Assembly (NCBI RefSeq): GCF_012275515.1
Contig: NZ_JAAZQL010000003.1
Coordinates: 626,833 to 690,832 of the forward strand
Reading direction: 5' to 3'
DNA from: Novosphingobium sp. SG707
Lineage (GTDB): Bacteria > Pseudomonadota > Alphaproteobacteria > Sphingomonadales > Sphingomonadaceae
Length of the DNA: 64,000 nucleotides
Shown piece after piece: positions 1-8,921 of the stretch. Position numbers and translations under genes: made by a program. Numbering within the stretch: the stretch's first letter is position 1; every line of letters begins with the position of its first letter. The notes beneath the pieces were generated by a model, which ran no database searches, was not told where the DNA came from, and saw nothing but the letters and a program-made list of their open reading frames with translations.

Positions 1-847
1 CGATCATCGTCTTGCGCCAGCCCAGCTTGCCCAGCACCGTGCCCAGCACCAGCATGGTGAGCACTTCGGCGATCTGGCCCAGCGAGAGGACCACCATCGA
101 AAGATTGCCCGCGATCCCCACGCGGTTGGTGAGGAAAGCGTCGGCCATCACGAAATAGCCGTTATGCACGACCGAATCGATGAAGGTGACAAAGAACAGC
201 ACCGCCACGAAGGGCTTCTTGAGCAGGCCCAGCGCCCGGCGCCATGCCAGCGCATCGACATCATCGCCGCCCTTTTTCGGCGGAGTATGGGGCAGGGTGA
301 GCGAATAGGCCGCCAGCACCAGCGAGATCACGCCCGAGACGATGAAGATCGAGCGGACTTCTTCGGGGCCCGAATGCGCGCCCAGGATGAACACGAAGGG
401 CCAAGAGGCCATCACCCAGCCCACGGTGCCGCCTGCGCGGACGGTGCCGAAATCCTTGCCTTCCTTGAGGTTGGCAAAGGCGATCGTGTTGGTCACCGAC
501 AGGGTGGGAACGTAAACGAGGCTATAGGCCAGATAAAAGGCGAAAAACGGCATGAAGGCGGTCGAATAGGCCGCACCCAGCATGCACAGGCCGCCGATCA
601 GATGGCTGGCCGCCAGAAAGCGTTCGGCGGCAAAGTGGCGGTCGGCGAAGTGATTCGAAAAGAAGATGCCCACGACCGAGGCAATGCCCCAGCATGAGCC
701 GACAAGTGCCTGTTGTCCTGCGGAAAAGCCGAGCATCCCCATGTAAGGAAACAATTTCGGCGCCCAAGCCCCCCAGATGGCCAATTGCAATGCCATCATA
801 ATGAAAAGGCTTATTTTTCGGGTCTGCGATGAAGTGGTTGTTGACAA
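1..847 (-). CDS. MFS transporter, nucleoside/sugar:H+ symporter-like (3' end beyond window)
   Basis: This is an inner-membrane permease of the major facilitator superfamily. The minus-strand reading frame is open from 847 to the window edge and encodes a string of hydrophobic helices. The N-terminal stretch around MMALQLAIWGAWAPKLF resembles the nucleoside:H+ symporter (NupG/XapB) family, whose relatives also move sugars. I chose a TTG start at 847 because AGAGGA lies about 8 nt upstream; an internal ATG (about 798) is the alternative. The gene is divergent from the dehydrogenase pair, and a LacI-type operator-like site lies between them, so it is probably the inner-membrane importer of this sugar locus. 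The C-terminus is missing because the window starts inside the gene. The substrate is inferred only from context. Confidence 0.8.
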   Translation of the reverse strand, partial: MSTTTSSQTRKISLFIMMALQLAIWGAWAPKLFPYMGMLGFSAGQQALVGSCWGIASVVGIFFSNHFADRHFAAERFLAASHLIGGLCMLGAAYSTAFMPFFAFYLAYSLVYVPTLSVTNTIAFANLKEGKDFGTVRAGGTVGWVMASWPFVFILGAHSGPEEVRSIFIVSGVISLVLAAYSLTLPHTPPKKGGDDVDALAWRRALGLLKKPFVAVLFFVTFIDSVVHNGYFVMADAFLTNRVGIAGNLSMVVLSLGQIAEVLTMLVLGTVLGKLGWRKTMI

Positions 848-871
848 GGCCTCGTCCTCTGTCCCATATTT

Positions 872-887
872 TTGTAAACGTTGCCAG
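872..887. promoter_or_regulatory. LacI-type operator-like site in the divergent promoter
   Basis: The sequence TTGTAAACGTTGCCAG is a 16-bp imperfect palindrome centred on ACGT, in the 92-bp gap between the divergent MFS and dehydrogenase small-subunit genes. It shares the half-site TTGWWAACG and a CA near the other end with two sites upstream of the TonB-dependent receptor. The LacI-family gene in the same locus is the obvious candidate binder. Binding is inferred from sequence similarity only. Confidence 0.5.
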
Positions 888-939
888 AACCCAGCGGCAT
901 CGGTCAAGAATCAAATTTCGGGAAGAGGAGAAGTTGGGG

Positions 940-1482
940 ATGATCGAACTCGATCGCCGTCACATGCTGGAAGGTCTTGCGGCTCTTATCGGATTGTCCG
1001 CGCTGCCGGCTGACGCGCTGGCCGCAGCGGCCAGGAAACCATCGCTCCTTGACGCGCCCACCACCGCGCTGTTGGCCGCGGTCAGCGACACATTCATCCC
1101 GCGCACCGACACGCCCGGCGCGGTTCAGGCCAAGGTGCCCGCCACGGTGGATGGGCTGCTGCGCGACTGGGCCAATCCGGCGCATCGCGCGGCCCATATT
1201 GCCGCGCTCAAGGCCATCGACACGGCCGCTCGCGCCAAGACCGGCAAGCCCTTTGCCCTGCTGACCCCGGCGGCGCGCAAGACGTTCCTGACCGGCTATG
1301 ATCTGGAGAACTTCTCCAATCCCGATTACTACAAACTCAAGGATCTGCTGGTCACCGCCTATTACATGAGCGAACCGGGAGCCACGGTCGAATTGCGCTA
1401 CGAGCATGTGCCCGGCGCGTGGGAGCCTTCGATCCCCCTGACCAAGGATACGCGCGCCTGGGCTGGCCATAACGTCGGCTGA
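940..1482 (+). CDS. Gluconate 2-dehydrogenase subunit 3 family protein (dehydrogenase small subunit)
   Basis: This 180-aa protein is a small 'hitch-hiker' subunit of FAD sugar/polyol dehydrogenases (gluconate_2-dh3 family). It starts with an RR-containing, export-type leader (residues 1-28, ending near ADALAAA), so the folded complex is probably exported through Tat with the catalytic subunit carried along. The ATG at 940 is preceded by AGAGGAG at a good distance; an in-frame extension upstream to 829 lacks such a site. It lies 21 bp before the GMC catalytic subunit, as in gluconate 2-dehydrogenase, fungal-type FAD glucose dehydrogenase and glucoside 3-dehydrogenase operons. The family is clear; the exact sugar oxidised is not. 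Confidence 0.85.
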   Translation: MIELDRRHMLEGLAALIGLSALPADALAAAARKPSLLDAPTTALLAAVSDTFIPRTDTPGAVQAKVPATVDGLLRDWANPAHRAAHIAALKAIDTAARAKTGKPFALLTPAARKTFLTGYDLENFSNPDYYKLKDLLVTAYYMSEPGATVELRYEHVPGAWEPSIPLTKDTRAWAGHNVG

Positions 1483-1503
1483 TAAGAATTCTGGGAGAGT
1501 AAA

Positions 1504-3189
1504 ATGTTCGACGCCATTGTTATCGGCTCTGGGATGAGCGGCGGGATGGCCGCCAAGGAATTGTGCGAACTGGGCCTGAAAACGCTCGTGCTGGAGCGTG
1601 GCCGCAAGATTGAGCATGGCGCGTCCTATAATGACTGGATGCAGCCGTGGGATCTGCCCACCGGCGGCGGCGTGCCCGAGGAAGTGCTGGAAAAGGACTA
1701 TCCGATCCAGCGCCAGTGCTATGCGGTCAACACCGCCACCCAGCAATATTGGGTGAAGGACAGCCAGCACCCCTATGAAACCCCCGAAAACAAGCCTTTC
1801 AGCTGGATTCGCGGCTATCATCTGGGCGGGCGCTCGATCATGTGGGGGCGCCAGACCTATCGCTATTCGGAAATGGATTTCAGCGCCAATGCCCGCGACG
1901 GCCACGGCGTCGACTGGCCGATCCGTTATGCCGACATGGCGCCCTGGTATGACAAGGTGGAAACCTTCATCGGCGTCTCGGGCGAAAACGATGGTCTGGC
2001 CCAATTGCCCGACGGCAAGTTCCTGCCCGTGATGCCGATGACCGATGGCGAAAAGCTGTTCAAGACGGCGGTGGAGAAGAATTTTGCCGGTCGCAAGGTC
2101 ATCATGGGCCGCTGCGCCCATCTGACCCAGCCCCAGCCGCACCATATCGAACTGGGCCGCAATCCGTGCCAGTACCGCTCGCTGTGCGAACGCGGCTGCT
2201 CGTTCGGTGCCTATCATTCCAGCCTGTCCTCCTCGCTGCCCGCCGCCACGCGGACCGGCAATCTGACGCTGGTGACGGACGCCATCGTGCATTCGATCAT
2301 CACCGATCCGAAAACCGGCAAGGCGACCGGCGTGCGCGTGATCGACCAGAACACCAAGAAGGGCACGACCTATGAGGCCAAGGTGGTGTTCCTGTGCGCC
2401 TCGACCATCGGCAGCGCGCAGGTGCTGCTGCAATCGGCCAATGAAGCCAATCCGCGCGGCCTTGCCAACAGTTCGGATCAGGTGGGCCGCAATCTGATGG
2501 ACCACGTTTATGGCCCCAGCGTGATGGCGGTGATGGATGGTCCTGAAACCTTCCACCGCGGCCGCCGCCCCAACGGCATCTACATTCCGCGCTATCGCAA
2601 TCTTGATGGTCAGACCGAACCCTATCTGCGCGGCTATGGCTATCAAGGCCGGGTGATGCGTCAGGGGTGGCACGGCGTGGCGATGGGCGCGCCGGGCGTG
2701 GGTGCCGAGTTGAAGGAGCGCATCCGCCATCCGGGCGCATGGATGGTCGGCCTGTCGGGCTTTGGCGAAATGCTGCCCAATCCGGAAAACCGCGTGACGC
2801 TGAGCGCGACCAGGAAGGATGAATGGGGCCTGCCGCTGCTCAACATCCATTGCGAGCATGGCGAGAATGACAAGGAGCTGGGCCGCCGCATTCTGGAGGA
2901 CGCCAAGGCGATGGTGACCGCTGCGGGCGGACGCATCATCAAGGAAACCGGCAAGCTGCACCCGCCGGGCCTCGGCATTCACGAAATGGGCACCGCGCGC
3001 ATGGGCCATGATCCCAAGACCAGCGTGCTCAACAAGCACAACCAGGCCCATGACGTGCCCAATCTGTTCGTCACGGACGGCGCGGCCATGACGTCGAGCG
3101 GTTGCCAGAACCCGTCGTTGACCTATATGGCGATGTCGGCTCGGGCCGCCAATTACGCTTCGGAACTCCTGAAAGCGGGCACGATCTGA
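1504..3189 (+). CDS. GMC-family FAD-dependent sugar/polyol dehydrogenase, catalytic subunit
   Basis: This 561-aa flavoprotein oxidises an alcohol group on a sugar or sugar acid and passes electrons to the respiratory chain, probably in the periplasm. The N-terminus holds the FAD dinucleotide-binding motif GSGMSGG (residues 8-14) and an ERG end of beta-2. The GMC C-terminal domain carries the expected His493 (HEMGTARMG) and Asn536 (GCQNP) active-site pair. Cysteines 222, 228 and 232 match the spacing region of the 3Fe-4S cluster found in bacterial FAD glucose dehydrogenases. No signal peptide is visible, which fits piggy-back Tat export with the preceding small subunit. A cytochrome c subunit is not adjacent. 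Candidate activities are gluconate 2-, glucose 1- or glucoside 3-dehydrogenase; sequence alone does not decide. Confidence 0.88.
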   Translation: MFDAIVIGSGMSGGMAAKELCELGLKTLVLERGRKIEHGASYNDWMQPWDLPTGGGVPEEVLEKDYPIQRQCYAVNTATQQYWVKDSQHPYETPENKPFSWIRGYHLGGRSIMWGRQTYRYSEMDFSANARDGHGVDWPIRYADMAPWYDKVETFIGVSGENDGLAQLPDGKFLPVMPMTDGEKLFKTAVEKNFAGRKVIMGRCAHLTQPQPHHIELGRNPCQYRSLCERGCSFGAYHSSLSSSLPAATRTGNLTLVTDAIVHSIITDPKTGKATGVRVIDQNTKKGTTYEAKVVFLCASTIGSAQVLLQSANEANPRGLANSSDQVGRNLMDHVYGPSVMAVMDGPETFHRGRRPNGIYIPRYRNLDGQTEPYLRGYGYQGRVMRQGWHGVAMGAPGVGAELKERIRHPGAWMVGLSGFGEMLPNPENRVTLSATRKDEWGLPLLNIHCEHGENDKELGRRILEDAKAMVTAAGGRIIKETGKLHPPGLGIHEMGTARMGHDPKTSVLNKHNQAHDVPNLFVTDGAAMTSSGCQNPSLTYMAMSARAANYASELLKAGTI

Positions 3190-3209
3190 TAGAGGGGTTA
3201 CAGCAAAGC

Positions 3210-4220
3210 GTGGTCACCATTCGCGATATTGCCAAGCGTGCAGGCGTTTCGGTGGCCACGGTTTCGCGAACGTTGCGAGAGCCGGAGGCGGTGCGTCCGG
3301 CCAAGCGCGACGCGGTCAATCAGGCGATTGAGGAAATGAAATATGTGCCCAACGCGATTGCCCAGCAATTGCGCAGGCCGCGCCATGAAGCGATCATCGT
3401 GATCGTGCCCGAAATCGCCAACCCATTCTTTTCCGAGATTGTGCAGAGCATCGAGAATGTTGCGCATGAGCTGGGCTATCGCGTCTTGATCGGGGAAACC
3501 CAGGGCAAGCAGGAACGCCTTGATTATTATGCCGAAATGGTCACCTCACGGGTGGCGGACGGGCTGATTCTGCTTGGCTCGCTGCTGCCCTCGGTGGTGC
3601 GCGCCACGGTCAAGGCGGGCAAGCCTTTGCCCATGCCGCTGGTGCTGGCCTGCGAGAGCTATGCCGGATTGAATTGTCCGCATGTTGTGATCGACAATGT
3701 GGCCGCGGCCAAGCTGGCGGTGCAGCATCTGATCGAGGTGGGCCGCAAGAAGATCGCCACGATCACCGGGCCGATGGTCAACTCGCTGTGCGCCGACCGT
3801 CTGCGCGGCTATCATTCGGCGATGGTCGAGGCCGGGCTGACCCCGGAGGCGGGGTGGATTGTCGATGGCGATTTCACGATCGAATCGGGCCATGTCGCGA
3901 TGCTGCGCCTGCTCGAACTGGAATCGCGGCCTGATGCGGTGTTTTGCGCCAATGACGAAATGGCGATCGGCGCACAGCAGGCGATTCATGAAAAAGGCCT
4001 GACTATTCCGGGTGATATTGCCATTGTCGGCTTTGATGACCTGCGTTTTGGCGCCTATGCTTCGCCGCCGCTGACAACCATCCGCCAGCCGACCAATGAA
4101 CTGGGCGAAACGGCCATGCGGATGATCGACGCCATGCTGCATGACAAGCCCCTTGCAGAGCAAAGTGTTGTATTGGCGCATCAGTTGATCGTCCGCCGTT
4201 CTTCGGGGGTACAGGACTGA
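3210..4220 (+). CDS. LacI family transcriptional regulator
   Basis: This 336-aa regulator has an N-terminal LacI helix-turn-helix (VTIRDIAKRAGVSVATVSRTL, residues 2-22) followed by a periplasmic-binding-protein-like effector domain to the C-terminus. I chose the GTG at 3210, directly before the HTH, with AGAGGGG upstream; the longer frame would overlap the GMC gene by about 90 bp. It sits 20 bp after the dehydrogenase gene and upstream of the TonB-dependent receptor. Three LacI-type operator-like palindromes in the locus are its likely targets, so it probably represses sugar uptake and oxidation until an inducer appears. The effector is unknown. Confidence 0.92.
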   Translation: MVTIRDIAKRAGVSVATVSRTLREPEAVRPAKRDAVNQAIEEMKYVPNAIAQQLRRPRHEAIIVIVPEIANPFFSEIVQSIENVAHELGYRVLIGETQGKQERLDYYAEMVTSRVADGLILLGSLLPSVVRATVKAGKPLPMPLVLACESYAGLNCPHVVIDNVAAAKLAVQHLIEVGRKKIATITGPMVNSLCADRLRGYHSAMVEAGLTPEAGWIVDGDFTIESGHVAMLRLLELESRPDAVFCANDEMAIGAQQAIHEKGLTIPGDIAIVGFDDLRFGAYASPPLTTIRQPTNELGETAMRMIDAMLHDKPLAEQSVVLAHQLIVRRSSGVQD

Positions 4221-4349
4221 CTTGCATCGAATTGGCGAAATGGTTAGAGGACGAGGAACAGGAAGCGCGGAGCCAATCGATTGGCCCGGCACCAATGGAG
4301 AGGATGGAATGGGGTTTGCGGCTTTGCGCCGCATTTATTTCCCGCAGTT

Positions 4350-4365
4350 TTGAAAACGATACCAA
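4350..4365. promoter_or_regulatory. LacI-type operator-like site 1 upstream of TonB receptor
   Basis: The sequence TTGAAAACGATACCAA shares the half-site TTGAAAACG with the other two candidate operators of this locus. It is an imperfect palindrome around the central CG. It is read as a binding site for the LacI regulator encoded just upstream; this is inference from motif similarity and position. Confidence 0.5.
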
Positions 4366-4426
4366 GCCTTACTCATGTCGCGACGGACGAGAGCTAGGGG
4401 ATAGGCCGCAGTAAATTGTTGCCAAT

Positions 4427-4442
4427 TTGATAACGTTTTCAA
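4427..4442. promoter_or_regulatory. LacI-type operator-like site 2 upstream of TonB receptor
   Basis: The sequence TTGATAACGTTTTCAA is palindromic at seven of its eight symmetric positions around a central CG, the usual form of LacI-family operators. It lies about 80 bp before the receptor start codon, where binding could block a promoter. Confidence 0.55.
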
Positions 4443-4524
4443 CCGATGGCCGCCTGTCTCGACGCTGCATCCGCCGCGCCGAGGCGGCAATTTGAATTGC
4501 TTAAACAGGAGAGGGATAGGCAAT

Positions 4525-6819
4525 ATGAAGTTCACTCGTATTCTCGGAGCATCCATGCTCGCGCTGGCGATTGCCGGCCCCGCCATGGCGCAGGAAACCA
4601 AAGTCAGCCCCGACGGCGACATCATCGTGACCGCCACGCGTTTTGAAACGCTGGCCTCCAAGACCCCGATCGCGCTGACCGCCGTTTCGGGCGATGCGCT
4701 GCGCACCGCGGGCATCACCAACCCGACCAACCTGGGCGATCAGGTCCCCAGCGTGATGATCAACCGCAACAACGGTCTGCAGATCACCATTCGCGGCGTG
4801 ACCAGCTCGGACGGCACCGAAAAGGGCGATCCCTCGGCCGCCTTCATGATGGACGGCGTCTATATCGCCCGTCAGCAGGCCCAGGAAACCAGCTTCTACG
4901 ACATCAGCCGCGTCGAAGTTCTGCGCGGTCCCCAGGGCACGCTCTATGGCCGCAACACCACGGCCGGTGCGGTCAACCTGATCACCAACCGCCCCACCTT
5001 CGACAAGGTGAAGGGCGACGTGAACATTGCCTATGGCAATTACAACAACACCCAGGCCGGCGGCGCGATCAACGTGCCCGTGACCGACAATCTGGCGGTC
5101 CGCGCTGCGGTCAACTATGACCACCGCGACAGCTTCCTCAAGGCGGGCAACAACCTGTCGGGCCTGAACCTCTCGCCGTTCAAGGACGTGTTCTCGGGCC
5201 GTCTGCAGGCGCTGCTCAAGTTTGACCACGGTGAACTGCTGGTTCGCGGCGACTATAACCAGATGAAGGGCATCAGCTCGAACGCGCTGCCCACCAGCAA
5301 CTTCTATTCGGGCTACGCCACCAACACGGTGATGCCGGTCTATACCGCCAACGGCAAGTCGAACGCCCAGCTTCTGACGCTGAACGCGCCGACCGCCGAT
5401 GGTCTGCCGCAGGCGTCGCGTTGGGCCGACAACCTGCGCCGCAACAACGCCACCTATGGCCTTGATGTGGACTTCAAGTATGACTTCGGCGCGGTGACGC
5501 TGAACTATCTGGGTTCGTATCGCGAATTCAAGCGCCACGAAGGCAACTACAGCTATTACGGCCCGGCCAGCGCGGTCAACGTGGGCGGTCTGGCTCCCAA
5601 CAAGTTCGACGGCTGGTACTGGCAGAACAGCCAGGAACTGCGCCTGTCGACCAATGGCACGGGTCCGTTCCGCGCTCAGGCCGGTGTGTACTACTTCAAG
5701 GAACGCGCCGACATCCAGCTGGCTATCTATGACCGCACCAACGGGGCCACCGGCCTGCGTTATGCGCCTTCGGATGTCGGCTATGTCTTCGCCTTCCCGC
5801 AGCACTATGTGATGTCCTCGTCGGTGGCCGGTTTCGGCCAGGTGACCTATTCGCCCAGCGAAAAGCTGCACTTCACGGCCGGCGGTCGCTACACCAAGGA
5901 TGAAAAGGCCCGTACCGGCGCCACTGTCCAGTGCGCCTATACCGTCGCCTGCAACAACCCGGGCGACATCGTCACCCCGAACATTGCCAAGCGTTCGTAT
6001 GAAAAGGCCACCTGGAAGGTCGGCGTCGATTACAACCTGAACGCGGCCACGATGCTGTTCGGCACGATCTCGACCGGCTACAAGGCCGGCGGTTTCAACG
6101 ACGGTTGCGAAGCCGGCACCGCTGTGGGCTGCACGCTGCCCGCCAGCACGCTGTACTATCAGCCCGAAACGCTGACCGCCTATGAAATCGGCGCCAAGGC
6201 CCGTCTGCTCGACAACAAGCTGCGTCTGAACTTCTCGGCCTTCCACTATAACTACAACAACCTGCAGCTGACCCAGGTCGGTCCGTTCTGCGCCGGCGGC
6301 ACCCAGTGCACCCAGACCACCAACGCCGCTTCGGCCAAGGTGGATGGTATCGAAGCTGAAGCTGCTTATAACATCGTCAAGAACGGCAAGCTCGACGTTC
6401 AGCTCTCGCTGCTCGACGCGCGTTACGGCACTTTCTATCCCAATGCCGCGACCTATCCGACGCTGAACCTGGCCAACACCCGTCTGGACCGTTCGCCCAC
6501 CACCACGCTGACGGTGGGCTATACCCACACGGTGCCGTTGGCCAATGGCGCCGAAATCATTGCCGGTGTGCGTTCGAAGTATTCGTCGAGCTACAACATG
6601 CTGGCGCTCTCGATCTACAGCCGCTTCGTTCAGCCCTCCTATACGCAGACCGAAGTCAACGTGACCTATAACTCGCCGAACAAGGTCTATTACGTGCAGG
6701 CCTACGGCAAGAATCTGGAAAACAACCTGCTCGTCACCGCCGTTGGCGCGGGCGTGAACGGTACGCTCCAGGTTTCGGATCCTCTGATGTACGGCGTTCG
6801 CGCCGGCTTCAAGTTCTGA
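4525..6819 (+). CDS. TonB-dependent outer-membrane receptor
   Basis: This 764-aa protein is an outer-membrane active transporter, powered by TonB-ExbBD. A signal peptide (residues 1-23, ending AMA) is followed by a TonB box-like DIIVTATR, a plug domain with LRGPQGTLYGRNTTAG, and a long beta-barrel ending in a C-terminal Phe, as usual for outer-membrane proteins. The ATG at 4525 has AGGAGAGGG upstream. In sphingomonads such receptors often import oligosaccharides or glycosides. The LacI regulator upstream and the exported GH3 enzyme downstream point to a glycosidic substrate here rather than a siderophore. The substrate itself is inferred. Confidence 0.93.
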   Translation: MKFTRILGASMLALAIAGPAMAQETKVSPDGDIIVTATRFETLASKTPIALTAVSGDALRTAGITNPTNLGDQVPSVMINRNNGLQITIRGVTSSDGTEKGDPSAAFMMDGVYIARQQAQETSFYDISRVEVLRGPQGTLYGRNTTAGAVNLITNRPTFDKVKGDVNIAYGNYNNTQAGGAINVPVTDNLAVRAAVNYDHRDSFLKAGNNLSGLNLSPFKDVFSGRLQALLKFDHGELLVRGDYNQMKGISSNALPTSNFYSGYATNTVMPVYTANGKSNAQLLTLNAPTADGLPQASRWADNLRRNNATYGLDVDFKYDFGAVTLNYLGSYREFKRHEGNYSYYGPASAVNVGGLAPNKFDGWYWQNSQELRLSTNGTGPFRAQAGVYYFKERADIQLAIYDRTNGATGLRYAPSDVGYVFAFPQHYVMSSSVAGFGQVTYSPSEKLHFTAGGRYTKDEKARTGATVQCAYTVACNNPGDIVTPNIAKRSYEKATWKVGVDYNLNAATMLFGTISTGYKAGGFNDGCEAGTAVGCTLPASTLYYQPETLTAYEIGAKARLLDNKLRLNFSAFHYNYNNLQLTQVGPFCAGGTQCTQTTNAASAKVDGIEAEAAYNIVKNGKLDVQLSLLDARYGTFYPNAATYPTLNLANTRLDRSPTTTLTVGYTHTVPLANGAEIIAGVRSKYSSSYNMLALSIYSRFVQPSYTQTEVNVTYNSPNKVYYVQAYGKNLENNLLVTAVGAGVNGTLQVSDPLMYGVRAGFKF

Positions 6820-6838
6820 TAGTAAACCAACCCTGACC

Positions 6839-6876
6839 TGTGGCCGGGCTGCCCTTTGGGCGGTTCGGCCACCTTT
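6839..6876 (+). terminator. Imperfect hairpin between TonB receptor and GH3 gene
   Basis: Shortly after the receptor stop, GTGGCC pairs with GGCCAC and an inner GGGCTGCCC faces GGGCGGTTC across a TTT loop, followed by TTTA. The T-run is short, so it may be a partial terminator or an mRNA-stabilising stem that sets receptor expression above that of downstream genes. Confidence 0.4.
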
Positions 6877-6921
6877 ATGTCTGACGCCCCTTTGATGGCT
6901 CGATCCGGGAGAGAATGTCTT

Positions 6922-8901
6922 ATGCTGCGCAAAACCGTTGTGATGTCATCTCTCCTTGCGCTTGCTGCCCCTCTTGCGGTTCATGCCGCCGCGCCCAAGC
7001 GCGCCGCCCCCAAACAGCCCGTGGTGGAAAGCCGCGGCAAGGCGATCATCACCATCAAGGGCCTGCGTTTCCGCGACCTCGACGGCGATGGCAAGCTGAC
7101 CCCCTATGAGGACTGGCGCCTGTCGCCTGCCGTGCGCGCCGCCGATCTGCTGGCCCGCATGAGCATCGAGGAAAAGGCGGGCCAGATGCTGCATGGCACG
7201 CTGCCGGGCCTTGGCGGCGCGATCGGCCAGTCGAACAAGGGCTATGACCTTGAAGCGGCCGCGCCCATGCTGCGCGACAAGCATATTTCCAGTTTCATCA
7301 CCCGCCTGCCGCTGGCTCCTGCCGCGATGGCGGAGCAATCGAACGCGGTGCAGGCGCTGGCCGAGAGCACACGCCTTGGCATTCCCGTCACCATCAGCGC
7401 CGATCCGCGCAACCATTTCCACCATGTGCTGGGCGCGGGCGAGAGTGCGACCGGCGTGACGCAATGGCCCGAACTGCTGGGCCTTGGCGCGCTGGGCGAT
7501 GCGGCGCGTGTGAAGCGCTTTGCCGAAATTGCCCGCATGGAATATCGCGCCGTCGGCATTCAGGAGGCGCTGAGCCCGCAGGTCGATCTGGCCAGCGAGC
7601 CGCGCTGGGCGCGCATCACCGGCACGTTCGGCGCCGATCCGCAACTCGCCAGCGTGCTGGGCGGGGCCTATGTGCAGGGCTTTCAGGGCGCCCCGGGCGG
7701 GCTGGCCCGCAATGGCGTGATGACCGTGGTCAAGCACTGGGTCGGCTATGGCGCATTGCCCGAAGGGTTTGACAGCCACAATTACTATGGCCGCATCGCC
7801 AAGCTGACCACTGCCCAGCTCGACATGCATATTGCCGCCTTCAAGGGCGCGCTGGCGGCGGGCTCGGCGGGCATCATGCCGACCTATCCGATCATTTCCG
7901 GCCCCAAGCCGCTGGGCAAGGATCTGGAGCCCTATGGCGCCGGTTACAGCAAGGTCCTCCTCACCGATCTGCTGCGCGGCAAGCTGGGCTATAAGGGCAT
8001 CATCCTGTCCGACTGGGCGATCACGGTCGATTGCAACGAGCGTTGCAGCAACCCCACCAAGGACGCCCCCCAGCGCCCGCAGGACATCTCCACCGACTGG
8101 GGCGTCAATGACCTGACCGTCGAGCAGCGCTATGCCTTGGGCATTAAGGCGGGCATCGACCAGTTCGGCGGCACGCAGGATGTTGCCCCGCTGCTTTCGG
8201 CGATCAAGGATGGGCTGATCACGCCCGCGCGCGTCGATGAATCGGTGCGCCGCATTCTGCTGGCCAAGTTCGAGCAGGGGCTTTTCGACAATCCCTATGT
8301 CGATCCGGCGGCGGCTGCGCGCATGATCGCCAATCCGGCCAACCATGCCCTTGCCGCCCAGACTCAGCGCGAGGCGCAGGTTTTGCTGACCAACAAGGGC
8401 CTGCTGCCGGTGGCGGCGAAAGGCAAGAAGGTCTGGCTGTTCGGCGTTGAGCCCAAGGCCGCGCAGGCGGCCGGCCTGACCGTAGTGAGCGATCCGGCGC
8501 AGGCCGATTTCGCCGTGGTGCGCGCCGAAAGCCCGTCCGAAATGCTCCACCCCAACCATTTCTTCGGCAGCCGCCAGAAGGAAGGCCGCCTGGATTTCCG
8601 CGACGGCGATGCCGCCTATGACGCGCTGAAGGCGGCCAAGGCGGCGGGCAAGCCCACGGTCTTCGCGATCTTCCTCGACCGCCCCGCGATCCTGATCAAT
8701 GTGGTGGACAAGGCCGATGCGGTGCTGGCCAATTTCGGCGCCAGCGATGAGGCCGTGCTCGACATCGTGCTGGGTAAGGCCAAGGCCAAGGGGCATCTGC
8801 CCTTCGAACTGCCCTCCAGCATGGCGGCGGTGGAAAAGCAGGACCCGGCCGTGCCCAATGACAGCGAAAAGCCGCTGTTCAAGCACGGCTTTGGCCTTTG
8901 A
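6922..8901 (+). CDS. Exported glycoside hydrolase family 3 beta-glycosidase
   Basis: This 659-aa enzyme hydrolyses beta-linked glycosides, releasing sugars from the non-reducing end. A signal peptide covers residues 1-23 (MLRKTVVMSS... VHAA). A DLDGDGKLT calcium-loop-like stretch (residues 52-60) precedes the GH3 barrel; the nucleophile is Asp364 in ILSDW, and a second alpha/beta domain follows. I chose the ATG at 6922 because it starts the signal peptide and has GGGAGAG upstream; the frame is open 22 codons further. It lies downstream of the receptor and 20 bp before the permease, so imported glycosides would be cut in the periplasm. A beta-glucosidase or beta-xylosidase is most likely; specificity cannot be read from sequence. 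Confidence 0.9.
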   Translation: MLRKTVVMSSLLALAAPLAVHAAAPKRAAPKQPVVESRGKAIITIKGLRFRDLDGDGKLTPYEDWRLSPAVRAADLLARMSIEEKAGQMLHGTLPGLGGAIGQSNKGYDLEAAAPMLRDKHISSFITRLPLAPAAMAEQSNAVQALAESTRLGIPVTISADPRNHFHHVLGAGESATGVTQWPELLGLGALGDAARVKRFAEIARMEYRAVGIQEALSPQVDLASEPRWARITGTFGADPQLASVLGGAYVQGFQGAPGGLARNGVMTVVKHWVGYGALPEGFDSHNYYGRIAKLTTAQLDMHIAAFKGALAAGSAGIMPTYPIISGPKPLGKDLEPYGAGYSKVLLTDLLRGKLGYKGIILSDWAITVDCNERCSNPTKDAPQRPQDISTDWGVNDLTVEQRYALGIKAGIDQFGGTQDVAPLLSAIKDGLITPARVDESVRRILLAKFEQGLFDNPYVDPAAAARMIANPANHALAAQTQREAQVLLTNKGLLPVAAKGKKVWLFGVEPKAAQAAGLTVVSDPAQADFAVVRAESPSEMLHPNHFFGSRQKEGRLDFRDGDAAYDALKAAKAAGKPTVFAIFLDRPAILINVVDKADAVLANFGASDEAVLDIVLGKAKAKGHLPFELPSSMAAVEKQDPAVPNDSEKPLFKHGFGL

Positions 8902-8921
8902 TGTTGGCGGGCCTGTGATCC

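Larger units (their letters stand above)
4221..4524. other. Intergenic control region upstream of the TonB-dependent receptor
   Basis: This 304-bp stretch has no convincing gene; one 60-codon open frame (4232-4414) has no family resemblance I recognise. It holds two LacI-type operator-like palindromes (4350-4365 and 4427-4442) whose starts are 77 bp apart. The receptor's ribosome binding site AGGAGAGGG lies at the end of the region. The spacing of the two sites would suit looping or cooperative repression. A core promoter could not be fixed by eye. Confidence 0.6.

Noticed and set aside
904-3051. A 715-codon minus-strand open frame
   Set aside because: It is antisense to the GMC dehydrogenase, which has clear motifs.
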